Positions 7,699-16,187 are shown, counted from the stretch's first letter. The stretch is 22,349 bases of DNA from Candidatus Kapaibacterium sp. (GCA_028691175.1 JAQUZU010000022.1:1-22349), one strand, 5' to 3'. Notes: a model not told the origin generated them from the sequence alone. A program made the numbers and translations.

Positions 7699-8202
7699 AT
7701 GGGAAATATTCTTGATGTAAATTTTGGATTAGTCTTCTGGACGTTGCTAAATTTCCTCATCTTTTTTCTTCTGCTGTGGAAGTTTGGTACTAAACCAATC
7801 GCAAACGGCTTGAAAGCACGTGAAGATTCAATTCGATCCAACATAGATGGAGCGGCAAAAGCTAACGAAGAAGCGACAAAATTACTGAATGAAAGCCAAA
7901 GCAAAATTTCGCAGGCTCAATCTGAAGCAAACGAAATAATTCAATCAGGCAAAAAGCAAGTTGAAGTAATTATTTCAAAAGCAAAAGAAGAAGCCGAAAT
8001 TGTAAAAAGTCAAAAAATTAAAGATGCAGTTAAAGAAATTGAAATTTCAAAAGAAAATGCAATTAACGAACTACGCTCAGAAGTTGCTGACTTGGTAATA
8101 GTAGCAACGGAAAAAGTTCTTGACGAAAAAATAGATAAAAATAAAGACAGCAAGTTAATCGAAAGTGCTATTGCAAACTTCGATAAATTCAATAATAATT
8201 AA
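7699..8202 (+). CDS. atpF: ATP synthase Fo subunit b
   Basis: Subunit b is the peripheral stalk that holds F1 against the membrane. The protein has 167 residues. One N-terminal membrane helix (about residues 10-28, GLVFWTLLNFLIFFLLLW) leads into a long charged, alanine- and glutamate-rich coiled coil to the end. The LNFLIFFLLLWKFGTKPI segment is typical. It ends 9 bases before atpH. A single b gene implies a homodimer. It follows the hairpin after atpE, which fits lower expression than subunit c. Confidence 0.95.
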   Translation: MGNILDVNFGLVFWTLLNFLIFFLLLWKFGTKPIANGLKAREDSIRSNIDGAAKANEEATKLLNESQSKISQAQSEANEIIQSGKKQVEVIISKAKEEAEIVKSQKIKDAVKEIEISKENAINELRSEVADLVIVATEKVLDEKIDKNKDSKLIESAIANFDKFNNN

Positions 8203-8211
8203 TGGCAAAAT

Positions 8212-8757
8212 ATGACTGAATATCGCGTCTCGATTAGATATGCAAGAGCATTATTAGAATTGGCAAAGCAAAGTCAAAGTGCCGAAGCAGTTTTGAATGA
8301 TTTATTGCATGTAAGCCAAACAATAAAAAGTTCACGAGAACTTTCTTCTTTTATTCAAAATCCGATTATTATGCCGGACAAAAAAAAGAATGTATTTTCT
8401 GAATTATTTAAAGAAAAGATCAGCAAACTTACTTATGATTTTTTAATGCTTACAGCCGAAAAAGACAGAGAAGTTTTGATTACAAGCATTGCCGAGCAAT
8501 ACGAAGTCGCTTATAATGCCGAATTTAATCGCACAAAAGTAAAAATTATCACTGCAAAACCTATAGAACAGACACTGAAAGACAGCATAGTCGATAAGTT
8601 ATCTGAATGCTTCAAAAGCGTTATCTTGCCAAGTTTTGTTGTTGATAAAACCGCAATCGGCGGGGTCATAATCAAAGTAAATGACAAAATTATTGACGGA
8701 TCTATAAAAAATAAACTTTCTAAGATGCGTGTTAATTTGATTATGGGCAACAAATAG
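8212..8757 (+). CDS. atpH: ATP synthase F1 subunit delta
   Basis: Subunit delta joins the top of F1 to the b stalk. The 181-residue length is usual. The N-terminal helical domain opens with YRVSIRYARALLELA. The C-terminal part has the conserved ending region AIGGVIIKVNDKIIDGSIKNKL, which is the clearest family mark. The ATG at 8212 is the first usable start after the atpF stop; an ATG ten bases upstream hits a stop within six codons. The gap to atpA is 41 bases and contains a good ribosome site for atpA. Confidence 0.94.
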   Translation: MTEYRVSIRYARALLELAKQSQSAEAVLNDLLHVSQTIKSSRELSSFIQNPIIMPDKKKNVFSELFKEKISKLTYDFLMLTAEKDREVLITSIAEQYEVAYNAEFNRTKVKIITAKPIEQTLKDSIVDKLSECFKSVILPSFVVDKTAIGGVIIKVNDKIIDGSIKNKLSKMRVNLIMGNK

Positions 8758-8798
8758 TAAAAAAAAGAAAATTACAAATTGAAATATAAGGAAATATT

Positions 8799-10361
8799 AT
8801 GGTAATTGATGTACGTCCGGAAGAAATATCTGCAATACTGCGACGTCAATTGTCAGGTTTTGAGAGCGAAACCGATACTTATGAAGTAGGTACCGTATTG
8901 CAAGTCGGCGACGGCGTTGCACGTGTGTATGGACTTAATAAAGCAATGGCATCGGAGTTGGTAGAATTTCCTAACGGAGTTTTCGGAATGGTGCTAAACC
9001 TCGAAGAAGACAATGTCGGCGTAATTCTGTTCGGCGATGATACTTTGGTAAAAGAAGGCGACACAGTAAAGCGTACCGGAAAAATTGCTTCAGTGCCGGT
9101 GGGAAACGAACTGCTCGGCAGAGTAGTAAATCCGCTTGGAGAGCCACTCGACAATAAAGGTCCGATCAACGCAACTCAAACCCTGCCAATCGAAAGAAAA
9201 GCACCTGGCGTTATTTCGCGTCAGCCGGTAACTCAGCCAATTCAGACCGGTCTAAAAGTTATCGATTCGCTAATCCCAATTGGACGCGGTCAGCGTGAGT
9301 TGATTATCGGCGATAGACAAACCGGTAAAACTGCGATTGCGCTTGATACAATCATAAATCAAAAATTTACGCATTCTGAAGAAGCAAAAAAATACGGTAT
9401 TGAACCGGTCTATTGCATTTATGTCGCAATCGGACAAAAAGGTTCCACTGTAGCAAACGTGGTTTCATACTTGCAGCAATTTGGTGCTATGGATTATACG
9501 ATCGTTGTTGCAGCAAATGCTTCAGATCCGGCTCCTCTGCAATATATTGCGCCGTATGCCGGTTGTTCGATGGGCGAGTTTTTCCGCGATAACGGGAAAC
9601 ATGCGCTTGTAGTTTATGATGATTTAACCAAACAAGCAGCAGCTTATCGTCAAGTGTCGTTGTTGCTTCGTCGCCCACCGGGACGTGAAGCATATCCGGG
9701 CGACGTATTCTATTTGCACAGTCGTCTATTGGAACGTGCCGCAAAATATAATAAGGATCTGGGTGCCGGTTCATTAACCGCTTTGCCGGTAATCGAAACT
9801 CAAGCAGGTGATGTGGCTGCATATATTCCTACAAATGTAATCTCTATTACAGACGGTCAGATTTACTTGGAATCAGATTTGTTTAATGCGGGCGTTCGTC
9901 CGGCATTAAATATTGGTATTTCGGTTTCGCGTGTAGGTGGTAATGCACAAATTAAAGCAATGAAAAAAGTTTCCGGTCCGTTGAAACTTGATTTGGCTCA
10001 ATTTAGAGCACTTGCAGCTTTCGCAAAATTTGGAACAGATTTGGATAAATCAACACAGTTCCAACTAAATCGTGGTGAAAAGTTAACTGAAGTCATGAAG
10101 CAAAAGCAATTTGCACCAATTCCGGTTGAAAAACAGATTGCACTTATTTGGGCTGTAACAAATGGTTTCTGCGATGATTTGCCAACCAAATTTATTGCAC
10201 AATTTGAACAAGAATACCTGAGTTTCTTGGAAAACATGCATAATGATTTGCTTGTAAGCATAATAACTTCGAAAGTAATCGAAGCAAGCGTAGAAGCAAA
10301 ATTAAAAGAAATAACTGCAAGTTTTATGTCGCAATTTAAAGCAGGGATTAACCTGAAATAG
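8799..10361 (+). CDS. atpA: ATP synthase F1 subunit alpha
   Basis: Alpha alternates with beta in the F1 hexamer and carries non-catalytic nucleotide sites. The 520-residue protein has an N-terminal barrel domain and the P-loop GDRQTGKT at residues 171-178. It also has LVVYDDLTKQAAAYRQ in the nucleotide fold and the catalytic-interface arginine R378 in SVSRVGGNAQ. An AAGGAAA site lies shortly before the ATG. The partner genes atpD (beta) and atpC (epsilon) do not follow here, so the F1 genes are split over at least two loci. The stop is one base from the rfaD start, which implies translational coupling. Confidence 0.98.
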   Translation: MVIDVRPEEISAILRRQLSGFESETDTYEVGTVLQVGDGVARVYGLNKAMASELVEFPNGVFGMVLNLEEDNVGVILFGDDTLVKEGDTVKRTGKIASVPVGNELLGRVVNPLGEPLDNKGPINATQTLPIERKAPGVISRQPVTQPIQTGLKVIDSLIPIGRGQRELIIGDRQTGKTAIALDTIINQKFTHSEEAKKYGIEPVYCIYVAIGQKGSTVANVVSYLQQFGAMDYTIVVAANASDPAPLQYIAPYAGCSMGEFFRDNGKHALVVYDDLTKQAAAYRQVSLLLRRPPGREAYPGDVFYLHSRLLERAAKYNKDLGAGSLTALPVIETQAGDVAAYIPTNVISITDGQIYLESDLFNAGVRPALNIGISVSRVGGNAQIKAMKKVSGPLKLDLAQFRALAAFAKFGTDLDKSTQFQLNRGEKLTEVMKQKQFAPIPVEKQIALIWAVTNGFCDDLPTKFIAQFEQEYLSFLENMHNDLLVSIITSKVIEASVEAKLKEITASFMSQFKAGINLK

Positions 10362-10362
10362 C

Positions 10363-11334
10363 ATGATAATTTTGACAGGAGGAGCCGGTTTTATCGGCTC
10401 CTGCTTCTTACGGAAATTGAACGATGAGGGATACACAGATATCCTTGTTGTTGATCATCTTGGCGAGCAGGATAAATGGAAAAATTTGAATGCAAAAGAG
10501 TTTACTCGATTTGAGCATAAGGAAGTTTTTCGAAAAAAACTTGCCGAAGGAAAGTATAATCCCGAAATAATAGATTATATCGTCCATCTCGGTGCGTGCT
10601 CTAAAACAACCGAACGTAATGCAGACTATATTATGGATAATAATCTGAATTACAGCATTGAACTCGCAAAGTTTGCAATTCAAAATAATATTCCGTTTAT
10701 GTATGCGAGCAGTGCCGCAACTTACGGTGATGGTAAATGTGGCTATTCGGATATGAATTTCAATTATCTTGAACCGCTGAACGTGTATGGACTTACCAAG
10801 CATCGTTTTGACAAATGGTTGATCGCAAATGATTATATAGATAAAGTCGTCGGATTAAAGTATTTTAATGTTTTCGGTCCCAATGAATATCATAAAGAAT
10901 CCATGACGAGCATGATATATAAAGCATTTTTTCAAATTGTCAATACGGGAAAAGTCCAATTGTTCCGCTCAAATACTTCGGAATATAAAGATGGTGAGCA
11001 AAAACGAGATTTTGTTTATATAAAAGATGTCGTAACCGTAATGATGTCAATTTTCAAACGTCAGGATTCTTTTAGCGGAATTTACAATTTAGGTACAGGA
11101 CGTGCCCGTACATGGAACGATCTCGCTTTGGCGACTTTCCATGCACTCGAAATAGAACCTACTATTGAGTATGTCGATATGCCGAAAACGCTTTCAAAAC
11201 AATATCAAAACTTTACACAAGCAGATATGACAAAACTCTGCGACGCAGGAATTTCTCATCAGTTTATGACGCTCGAAGAAAGCGTTACAGACTATGTTAG
11301 AAATTATTTAAATAAAGAATTGAAAATATTTTAA
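10363..11334 (+). CDS. rfaD: ADP-L-glycero-D-manno-heptose 6-epimerase
   Basis: The enzyme (RfaD/HldD) inverts C6 of ADP-D-glycero-D-manno-heptose to give the ADP-heptose used in the inner core of lipopolysaccharide. It is a 323-residue short-chain dehydrogenase-type epimerase. The NAD-binding motif TGGAGFIGS is at the N-terminus. The family mark HLGACSKTTERNADYIMDNN follows. The catalytic Y142-x3-K146 sits in VYGLTKHRFD, preceded by the serine-rich YASSAATYGDG. The later DFVYIKDVV segment is also typical. It lies between atpA and atpG, one base after the atpA stop and 18 bases before the atpG start, so it is read as part of the ATP synthase operon. Other heptose genes (gmhA, hldE) are not in the window. 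Confidence 0.95.
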   Translation: MIILTGGAGFIGSCFLRKLNDEGYTDILVVDHLGEQDKWKNLNAKEFTRFEHKEVFRKKLAEGKYNPEIIDYIVHLGACSKTTERNADYIMDNNLNYSIELAKFAIQNNIPFMYASSAATYGDGKCGYSDMNFNYLEPLNVYGLTKHRFDKWLIANDYIDKVVGLKYFNVFGPNEYHKESMTSMIYKAFFQIVNTGKVQLFRSNTSEYKDGEQKRDFVYIKDVVTVMMSIFKRQDSFSGIYNLGTGRARTWNDLALATFHALEIEPTIEYVDMPKTLSKQYQNFTQADMTKLCDAGISHQFMTLEESVTDYVRNYLNKELKIF

Positions 11335-11352
11335 CCTCTAAGAAATAGAACA

Positions 11353-12240
11353 ATGGCAACGTTAAGAGATATTAGGCAAAGAATTGCTGCCGTACAAAAT
11401 ACTTCAAAAATTACGCAAACTATGAAGATGGTTTCTGTTGCGAAGTTAAAAAAAGCACAAAATGCAATTCAAGATGCACGTGCATATTTTGTAAAAATGA
11501 ATGAAGTTATTGAGAATTTGACGAGTTCGTTGGGTGATTCGTATAGTCATCCGCTTTTAAATCAATCAGACGAAGTTAAAAATATCGTTCTCGTAGTTGT
11601 AGCAAGCGATAAAGGACTTTGCGGAAGTTTTAACAATAATATCTTTAAATTTACAAATAACTTTGTAAAACAAGAATTAAAGACGCAATATCCGGACGCA
11701 AATATTCAAATAATTCCTGTCGGACGGAAGGCTTGTGCATATTTTCAACGTTCGCAATTTGAGGTTATTAGCGAATTTCCAATGGTGTTTCAACATTTGG
11801 AGTTCCAGACAGTAAAGAATATTGTTGAACTATTTGAAGAAAAATTTGCAAACGGCAGTGTAAATAAAGTAATTGTGATAAACAATGAATTCAAAAGCAT
11901 GATGCAGCAAGTGCCGGTTTCCAATAATTTGTTGCCAATCCAAAATAATAAAAAAGAAGATACGGCAGAAGCGAATGCTGATTACATTTTTGAACCATCG
12001 CAAAAACAAATTTTAGACGAGCTTTTACCAATTAATCTGAAATTACAATTGTGGCGTGCTCTTCTCGAATCTAATGCTGCAGATCATGCTGCACGAATGA
12101 TGGCAATGGATACTGCTACCAATAATGCATTCGATTTAATCAGCCATCTTGAACTTATATATAATAAAGCACGTCAATCGTCCATCACTAACGAGATGCT
12201 CGAAATTGTGAGCGGTGCCGAAGCCTTGAAAACCAATTAG
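11353..12240 (+). CDS. atpG: ATP synthase F1 subunit gamma
   Basis: Gamma is the central rotor shaft that turns inside the alpha/beta hexamer. The 295-residue protein has both conserved terminal helices. The N-terminal one reads RDIRQRIAAVQNTSKITQTM and continues into MVSVAKLKKAQ. The C-terminal one holds ESNAADHAARMMAMDTATNNA, with a final NEMLEIVSGAEAL. The Rossmann-like middle part includes ASDKGLCGSFNNN, a strong family motif. It is separated from atpA only by rfaD. It is the last ATP synthase gene here. Confidence 0.97.
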   Translation: MATLRDIRQRIAAVQNTSKITQTMKMVSVAKLKKAQNAIQDARAYFVKMNEVIENLTSSLGDSYSHPLLNQSDEVKNIVLVVVASDKGLCGSFNNNIFKFTNNFVKQELKTQYPDANIQIIPVGRKACAYFQRSQFEVISEFPMVFQHLEFQTVKNIVELFEEKFANGSVNKVIVINNEFKSMMQQVPVSNNLLPIQNNKKEDTAEANADYIFEPSQKQILDELLPINLKLQLWRALLESNAADHAARMMAMDTATNNAFDLISHLELIYNKARQSSITNEMLEIVSGAEALKTN

Positions 12241-12260
12241 AGATAATATATGAAACATAT

Positions 12261-12291
12261 TTTGACTTTTTAAGTATAACTAATATGTTAA
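12261..12291 (+). promoter_or_regulatory. Possible internal promoter for htrA-lptB
   Basis: TTTG at 12261-12264 and TATGTTAA at 12284-12291 are spaced by 19 bases. The first element matches and the second partly matches the Bacteroidota consensus TAnnTTTG. Transcription would start near 12298, just ahead of the preferred htrA ATG at 12312. The match is weak. Confidence 0.3.
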
Positions 12292-12311
12292 ATATTTTTT
12301 CAGGCAACAAG

Positions 12312-13421
12312 ATGAAAAAGATTTTTGCATCGTTTTTTGTTGTATTTTGTTTGCTTTGTCAAGCGACATCTGCTCAGTCGGAAATCGATAAATCTCGCAA
12401 AAATGCTATTACTGAAGCTGTAAAAATAGCAAGTCCGGCAGTTGTTGGTATTAATATCACGGAAGTAATTCAAGAACGTCGCTCGTATTACGATTCGATG
12501 TTTGACGACATGATGAGATTTTTCGGACATAATCCAAATACCGGAAGGTATAGAGAAGTTCATGGATTAGGGTCTGGTTTTATTATTTCGAATGATGGAT
12601 ATATAGTCACTAATTATCATGTAGCGGGTAATGCTTCCAAGATAGTGATTACAACGACTGAAGGCGAAAAATACGACGCAAAAATTGTTGGTTCGGACAA
12701 AACATCTGATGTAGCACTTCTGAAAATTGATGCAAAAAAACGACTTCCATTTTTAAAAATATCAAATTCAGACGATGTCGCAATCGGAGAATGGGCAATT
12801 GCATTTGGCAATCCTTTTGGATTATTTAATTTAAATGCCAAGCCAACCGTTTCGGTTGGAGTTGTCTCAAATGCCGGAATTGATTTTCTCCAAGACAACA
12901 GCATTTTTAAAGGTATGCTACAAACTGATGCAGCGATTAGTTCCGGAAATTCCGGCGGTCCGCTTGTAAATGCAAAAGGTGAAGTTATCGGAATGAATAC
13001 GCTGATTTTTTCTACTGCTCAAAACGGAGCAGGTGCAGGAAGTATTGGCATAGGCTGGGCAATCCCAAGCAATCGAGTGATGAAAATTGTAGAGAAACTT
13101 CGAAAGAGTGAAACAATAAATAGAAATTTCTTCCTTGGTATGGATTTGCAAGACTTAGATCAAAGAACTGCCAGATATTACAATATTGAATCTGAATCCG
13201 GAGTATTTGTTACGAGGACATATTCAAATTCAGTCGCTTCAAAAGCCGGAATTGATCCGGGAGATTTGATTATTGAAATTAATGGTACAACGATAAAAGA
13301 CGCAAACGACTTTTATCTGAATGTACTTGATGGCGAAGTAGGGCAGAAGTTTGAATTTACTATTCTGCGAGGAAATCAAAAATTATTTACAATCTTTACA
13401 CTAACTGAACGCAAAAGATAA
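12312..13421 (+). CDS. HtrA/DegP-family periplasmic serine protease with one PDZ domain
   Basis: HtrA proteases degrade or refold damaged proteins in the periplasm. From the ATG at 12312 the protein has 369 residues and opens with a clean signal peptide (MKKIFASFFVVFCLLCQATSA). The trypsin-like triad is H103 (TNYHVAGNA), D133 (TSDVALLKI) and S214 (SSGNSGGPLV). One PDZ domain follows (about residues 276-362; LGMDLQDLD, then SVASKAGIDPGDLIIEING). DegP has two PDZ domains, so this is closer to the one-PDZ DegS layout, although the signal peptide looks cleavable rather than an anchor. An in-frame ATG at 12285 would add nine residues before the signal. I prefer 12312 for the better signal peptide and the possible promoter position. 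lptB starts 4 bases after the stop. Confidence 0.92.
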   Translation: MKKIFASFFVVFCLLCQATSAQSEIDKSRKNAITEAVKIASPAVVGINITEVIQERRSYYDSMFDDMMRFFGHNPNTGRYREVHGLGSGFIISNDGYIVTNYHVAGNASKIVITTTEGEKYDAKIVGSDKTSDVALLKIDAKKRLPFLKISNSDDVAIGEWAIAFGNPFGLFNLNAKPTVSVGVVSNAGIDFLQDNSIFKGMLQTDAAISSGNSGGPLVNAKGEVIGMNTLIFSTAQNGAGAGSIGIGWAIPSNRVMKIVEKLRKSETINRNFFLGMDLQDLDQRTARYYNIESESGVFVTRTYSNSVASKAGIDPGDLIIEINGTTIKDANDFYLNVLDGEVGQKFEFTILRGNQKLFTIFTLTERKR

Positions 13422-13425
13422 ACTG

Positions 13426-14199
13426 ATGGAAACCAACATACTTAGTTCTGAACATTTAATAAAAAAATACAAGCAACGTACTGTTGTTAAAGGGGTAAGT
13501 GTAGAGGTAAAGCAAGGCGAAATTGTCGGTTTGCTTGGTCCGAATGGTGCGGGGAAAACTACAACATTCTACATGATTGTGGGAATCGTTCAACCGAATG
13601 AAGGCAGAGTTCTTATAAACGGTATCGATATTACCGGTAAAGCAATGTATCAACGTGCTAAACTCGGCATTAGCTATTTGCCACAAGAGCCGTCAGTATT
13701 TCGGAAAATGTCTGTTGAAGACAACATAATGGCGATTCTTCAACTGCAACCTTTAAATCGAAAGGCACGTAAAGAGAGATTAGAGCAAATTCTCGAAGAT
13801 TTTAGCATTACCCATATCAGAAGAAGTAAAGGATATATGCTCTCCGGAGGTGAAAGACGTAGATGCGAAATTGCTCGTACTTTGGCTTCAAATCCAAAAT
13901 TTGTGTTGCTTGACGAACCTTTTGCAGGGATTGATCCGATTGCCGTAGAAGAAATTATGCACATAATTCATAAACTAAAACTGCACGGTATTGGAGTATT
14001 GATTACTGATCACAACGTACATGAAACGTTATCGATTACAGACAGGGCGTATATTTTGATTGATGGAAATATCTATACTTCCGGCTCTGCAGAAGAAATT
14101 GCAAACAATCCGGAAGTTAGAAAACGATACCTCGGCGAAACTTTTACTCTGGAACGATATAACGCTGTTGAAGATATTACAGAAAAGCCGAATGATTAG
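13426..14199 (+). CDS. lptB: LPS export ABC transporter ATPase LptB
   Basis: LptB powers the LptB2FG complex, which pulls lipopolysaccharide out of the inner membrane towards the LptC-A-D bridge. The 257-residue protein has all ABC motifs: Walker A GPNGAGKT (38-45), Q-loop Q87 in YLPQEPSVFR, signature LSGGE (139-143), Walker B LLDEP with D163 and E164, and switch H196 in TDHNVHE. The YLPQEPSVF and EPFAGIDPIAV segments separate LptB from the related LivG ATPases. It sits 4 bases after htrA. The final codons, including the stop, form part of a two-way terminator hairpin (14176-14216). The C-terminal tail beyond the ATPase domain is short and acidic. Confidence 0.95.
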   Translation: METNILSSEHLIKKYKQRTVVKGVSVEVKQGEIVGLLGPNGAGKTTTFYMIVGIVQPNEGRVLINGIDITGKAMYQRAKLGISYLPQEPSVFRKMSVEDNIMAILQLQPLNRKARKERLEQILEDFSITHIRRSKGYMLSGGERRRCEIARTLASNPKFVLLDEPFAGIDPIAVEEIMHIIHKLKLHGIGVLITDHNVHETLSITDRAYILIDGNIYTSGSAEEIANNPEVRKRYLGETFTLERYNAVEDITEKPND

Positions 14200-14216
14200 T
14201 TCGGCTTTTCTGTAAT
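14176..14216. terminator. Two-way terminator between lptB and tktC, with the lptB stop in the loop
   Basis: A perfect 17-base inverted repeat (ATTACAGAAAAGCCGAA and TTCGGCTTTTCTGTAAT) surrounds a 7-base loop, TGATTAG, whose last three bases are the lptB stop codon. The left arm is coding sequence of lptB. On the minus strand the repeat begins three bases after the tktC stop. Each direction has a GC-rich core followed by a T-rich arm, so it can end both convergent transcripts. Confidence 0.85.
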
Positions 14217-14219
14217 TCT

Positions 14220-15230
14220 CTATTTTTCATATTTAGGAATATCGGTTAAAGGTCTGTATTCACAGTTGCCATTATTTTTGCGTTCGATTACTTTCAATGT
14301 TGAAGCATAAATTGCCTGCCAATTCAAGTCAAATTTTTCGAGCAATTCTTCAGGCTCTCCGCTAGTCCCAAAGCGATCTTTCATTCCTACAAACTCCATT
14401 GGTACGGGAGCATTTTTCACAACGACCTCCGCAACAGCAGAACCCAGTCCGCCATATACTTGATGTTCTTCAGCCGTTACAATGCAACCGCATTCTACAG
14501 CAGCCTTTGTCAAGGTTTCGCCGTCAATTGGTTTAATAGTATGATTATTAATAACACGTGCCTCTATTCCAAGATTCTTTTTTAATTCTTCGGCTGCAAG
14601 AAGAGCAGGCCAAACCATTAAACCGCAAGCAACAATTGCAACATCAGCTCCCTCGCGGAAAACTTCGGCTTTTCCGAGTGTAAATGGCGTTTCATCTGTT
14701 GTGAAAAGTGGAACAGACGAACGTCCGAAACGAATATACGCCGGCCCATACATTTCGCCTATAGCTATTGTCGCTTTTTTTGCTTCGTTATAATCACATG
14801 GAACTACTACTGTCATATTTGGCAAAGCACGCAAAAACGAAACTTCTTCAAGGCTTTGATGTGTTGCACCATCAGGACCAACAGTAATTCCGGAGTGTCC
14901 GCCGCCAATTTTTACATTTGCATTATTGTAGCAAACAGAAACGCGAAGCTGATCTGCATTTCTAAATGCCGCAAACGCCGAATAACTTGAAAAGAATGCT
15001 ATTTTACCTGAAAGAGCCATTCCTGTTGCTATTGTAGTTGCATTTTGTTCAGCAATACCAATAGAAAAAAATCTCTCAGGGAATTTCTTTTGAAAGAAAG
15101 ATGTCATTACCGAACCGGTAATATCTCCACCAAAAACGACTACATTATCATGTTTTTCTCCCAACTCGACCAATGCTTCGCCAAAACCATGCCGTGTTGT
15201 CTTTTTACCTTGCAAATTTATATTTTTCAT
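14220..15230 (-). CDS. Transketolase C-terminal half
   Basis: This is the second half of a split transketolase, which moves two-carbon units between sugar phosphates in the pentose phosphate pathway. The 336-residue protein contains the pyrimidine-binding domain and the C-terminal domain. The glutamate that activates thiamine diphosphate is E61 in IGIAEQNATT. The HSGITVGPDGATHQSLEE segment is typical of transketolase-like enzymes. The C-terminal domain has TAEEHQVYGGLGSAVAE. It follows the N-terminal half by 27 bases in the same direction, so both halves can be made together and assemble. Related two-gene enzymes such as split DXP synthase or pyruvate dehydrogenase E1 fit less well. Confidence 0.92.
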   Translation of the reverse strand: MKNINLQGKKTTRHGFGEALVELGEKHDNVVVFGGDITGSVMTSFFQKKFPERFFSIGIAEQNATTIATGMALSGKIAFFSSYSAFAAFRNADQLRVSVCYNNANVKIGGGHSGITVGPDGATHQSLEEVSFLRALPNMTVVVPCDYNEAKKATIAIGEMYGPAYIRFGRSSVPLFTTDETPFTLGKAEVFREGADVAIVACGLMVWPALLAAEELKKNLGIEARVINNHTIKPIDGETLTKAAVECGCIVTAEEHQVYGGLGSAVAEVVVKNAPVPMEFVGMKDRFGTSGEPEELLEKFDLNWQAIYASTLKVIERKNNGNCEYRPLTDIPKYEK

Positions 15231-15257
15231 GTTGTTATATCTTTTTGTTAGTGGAAA

Positions 15258-16136
15258 TTATTTTAATTCTTGTAACGCCATTTCGGCTTGTTCTTCAGTA
15301 GGGGGGATACCATGCCACGAATATTTATCCTGCATAAATGAAACGCCCTGTCCCATAAAAGTCTTTAAAATTATTACGGTCGGTTTGCCTGATTTGTTTT
15401 TATTATTTTGCTCGAACTTATCAAGAGCATTAACGATTTGCTCAAAGTTATGTCCGTCAATTTCAATTACATTACAACCGAAGGCTTCAAACTTTTCTGC
15501 GAGCGGATAAATGCTCATTACATCACGCACTCTGCCGTCAATCTGACAATCATTGTTATCGACAATCCAGCACAGATTATCGAGTTTAAAATTTGCTGCG
15601 GCCATTGCCGCTTCCCATACAGCACCTTCTTCGAGTTCGCCATCGCCTGTTAAGCAAAATACTTTGCGGTCATTATGATCGACTAATTTATCAGCCATTG
15701 CCATTCCGACAGCGATTGAAATTCCTTGTCCAAGAGATCCGCTTGAAGTTTCAAGTCCGGGTAGTTCTGTATCTAATCCCGGATGCCCCTGTAAGCGCGA
15801 CCCGAATTTTCTCAAAGTAGAAAGTTCGTCAGGTTCAAAGAACCCTGCACGAGCCAAACATGAGTACAACACCGGAACCAAGTGACCTCCGCTAAGGACA
15901 AATCGATCACGATCCGGCATTTGTGGCTCATTCGCACTATATTTCATAAATTTACCAAAATATAATACCGCCATAAAATCAGCAAGTCCCATAGGACCAC
16001 CGGTATGACCGGATTTAGCCAATGTTAGCATTTTGACAATATCACGCCGAATTTCCAATGCGATGGGAGCGTAGCCAGTCGCTACACGCTTTTCATTTGG
16101 AAATTGCACTTTACTAAACTGTAGGTTTGAATTCAT
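15258..16136 (-). CDS. Transketolase N-terminal half
   Basis: This 292-residue protein is the diphosphate-binding half of a split transketolase. Marks include SGHTGGPMGLADF, the DRFVLSGGH segment, GSLGQGISIAVGMA and the thiamine diphosphate motif. That motif begins at GDGE (164-167) and ends at N194-N195 in VDNNDCQIDG, which is the usual spacing. I place the start at the ATG at 16134-16136. The frame can be extended eight codons to a TTG at 16160, which is less likely. A TAATTTTG -7 element lies 44 bases upstream. It is the first gene of the two-gene unit with the C-terminal half. Confidence 0.92.
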   Translation of the reverse strand: MNSNLQFSKVQFPNEKRVATGYAPIALEIRRDIVKMLTLAKSGHTGGPMGLADFMAVLYFGKFMKYSANEPQMPDRDRFVLSGGHLVPVLYSCLARAGFFEPDELSTLRKFGSRLQGHPGLDTELPGLETSSGSLGQGISIAVGMAMADKLVDHNDRKVFCLTGDGELEEGAVWEAAMAAANFKLDNLCWIVDNNDCQIDGRVRDVMSIYPLAEKFEAFGCNVIEIDGHNFEQIVNALDKFEQNNKNKSGKPTVIILKTFMGQGVSFMQDKYSWHGIPPTEEQAEMALQELK

Positions 16137-16179
16137 ATTGCAATCTATTTCATTGAACAAATTTACTTTTCCAATGTTA

Positions 16180-16187
16180 CAAAATTA
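16180..16187 (-). promoter_or_regulatory. Possible -7 promoter element for the transketolase pair
   Basis: The minus strand reads TAATTTTG here, identical to the -7 element in front of serC. No matching TTTG is present 19-21 bases upstream, so only half of the consensus is met. Confidence 0.35.

Noticed and set aside
9487..9822. 111-codon minus-strand frame inside atpA
   Set aside because: A shadow of a highly conserved gene. There is no family resemblance and no ribosome site.
10408..10803. 131-codon minus-strand frame inside rfaD
   Set aside because: Antisense to an intact epimerase. Its composition follows from the codon use of rfaD.
12285..12311. Longer htrA start at the ATG at 12285
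   Set aside because: It adds nine residues before a well-formed signal peptide and would lie upstream of the possible transcription start. It is not excluded.
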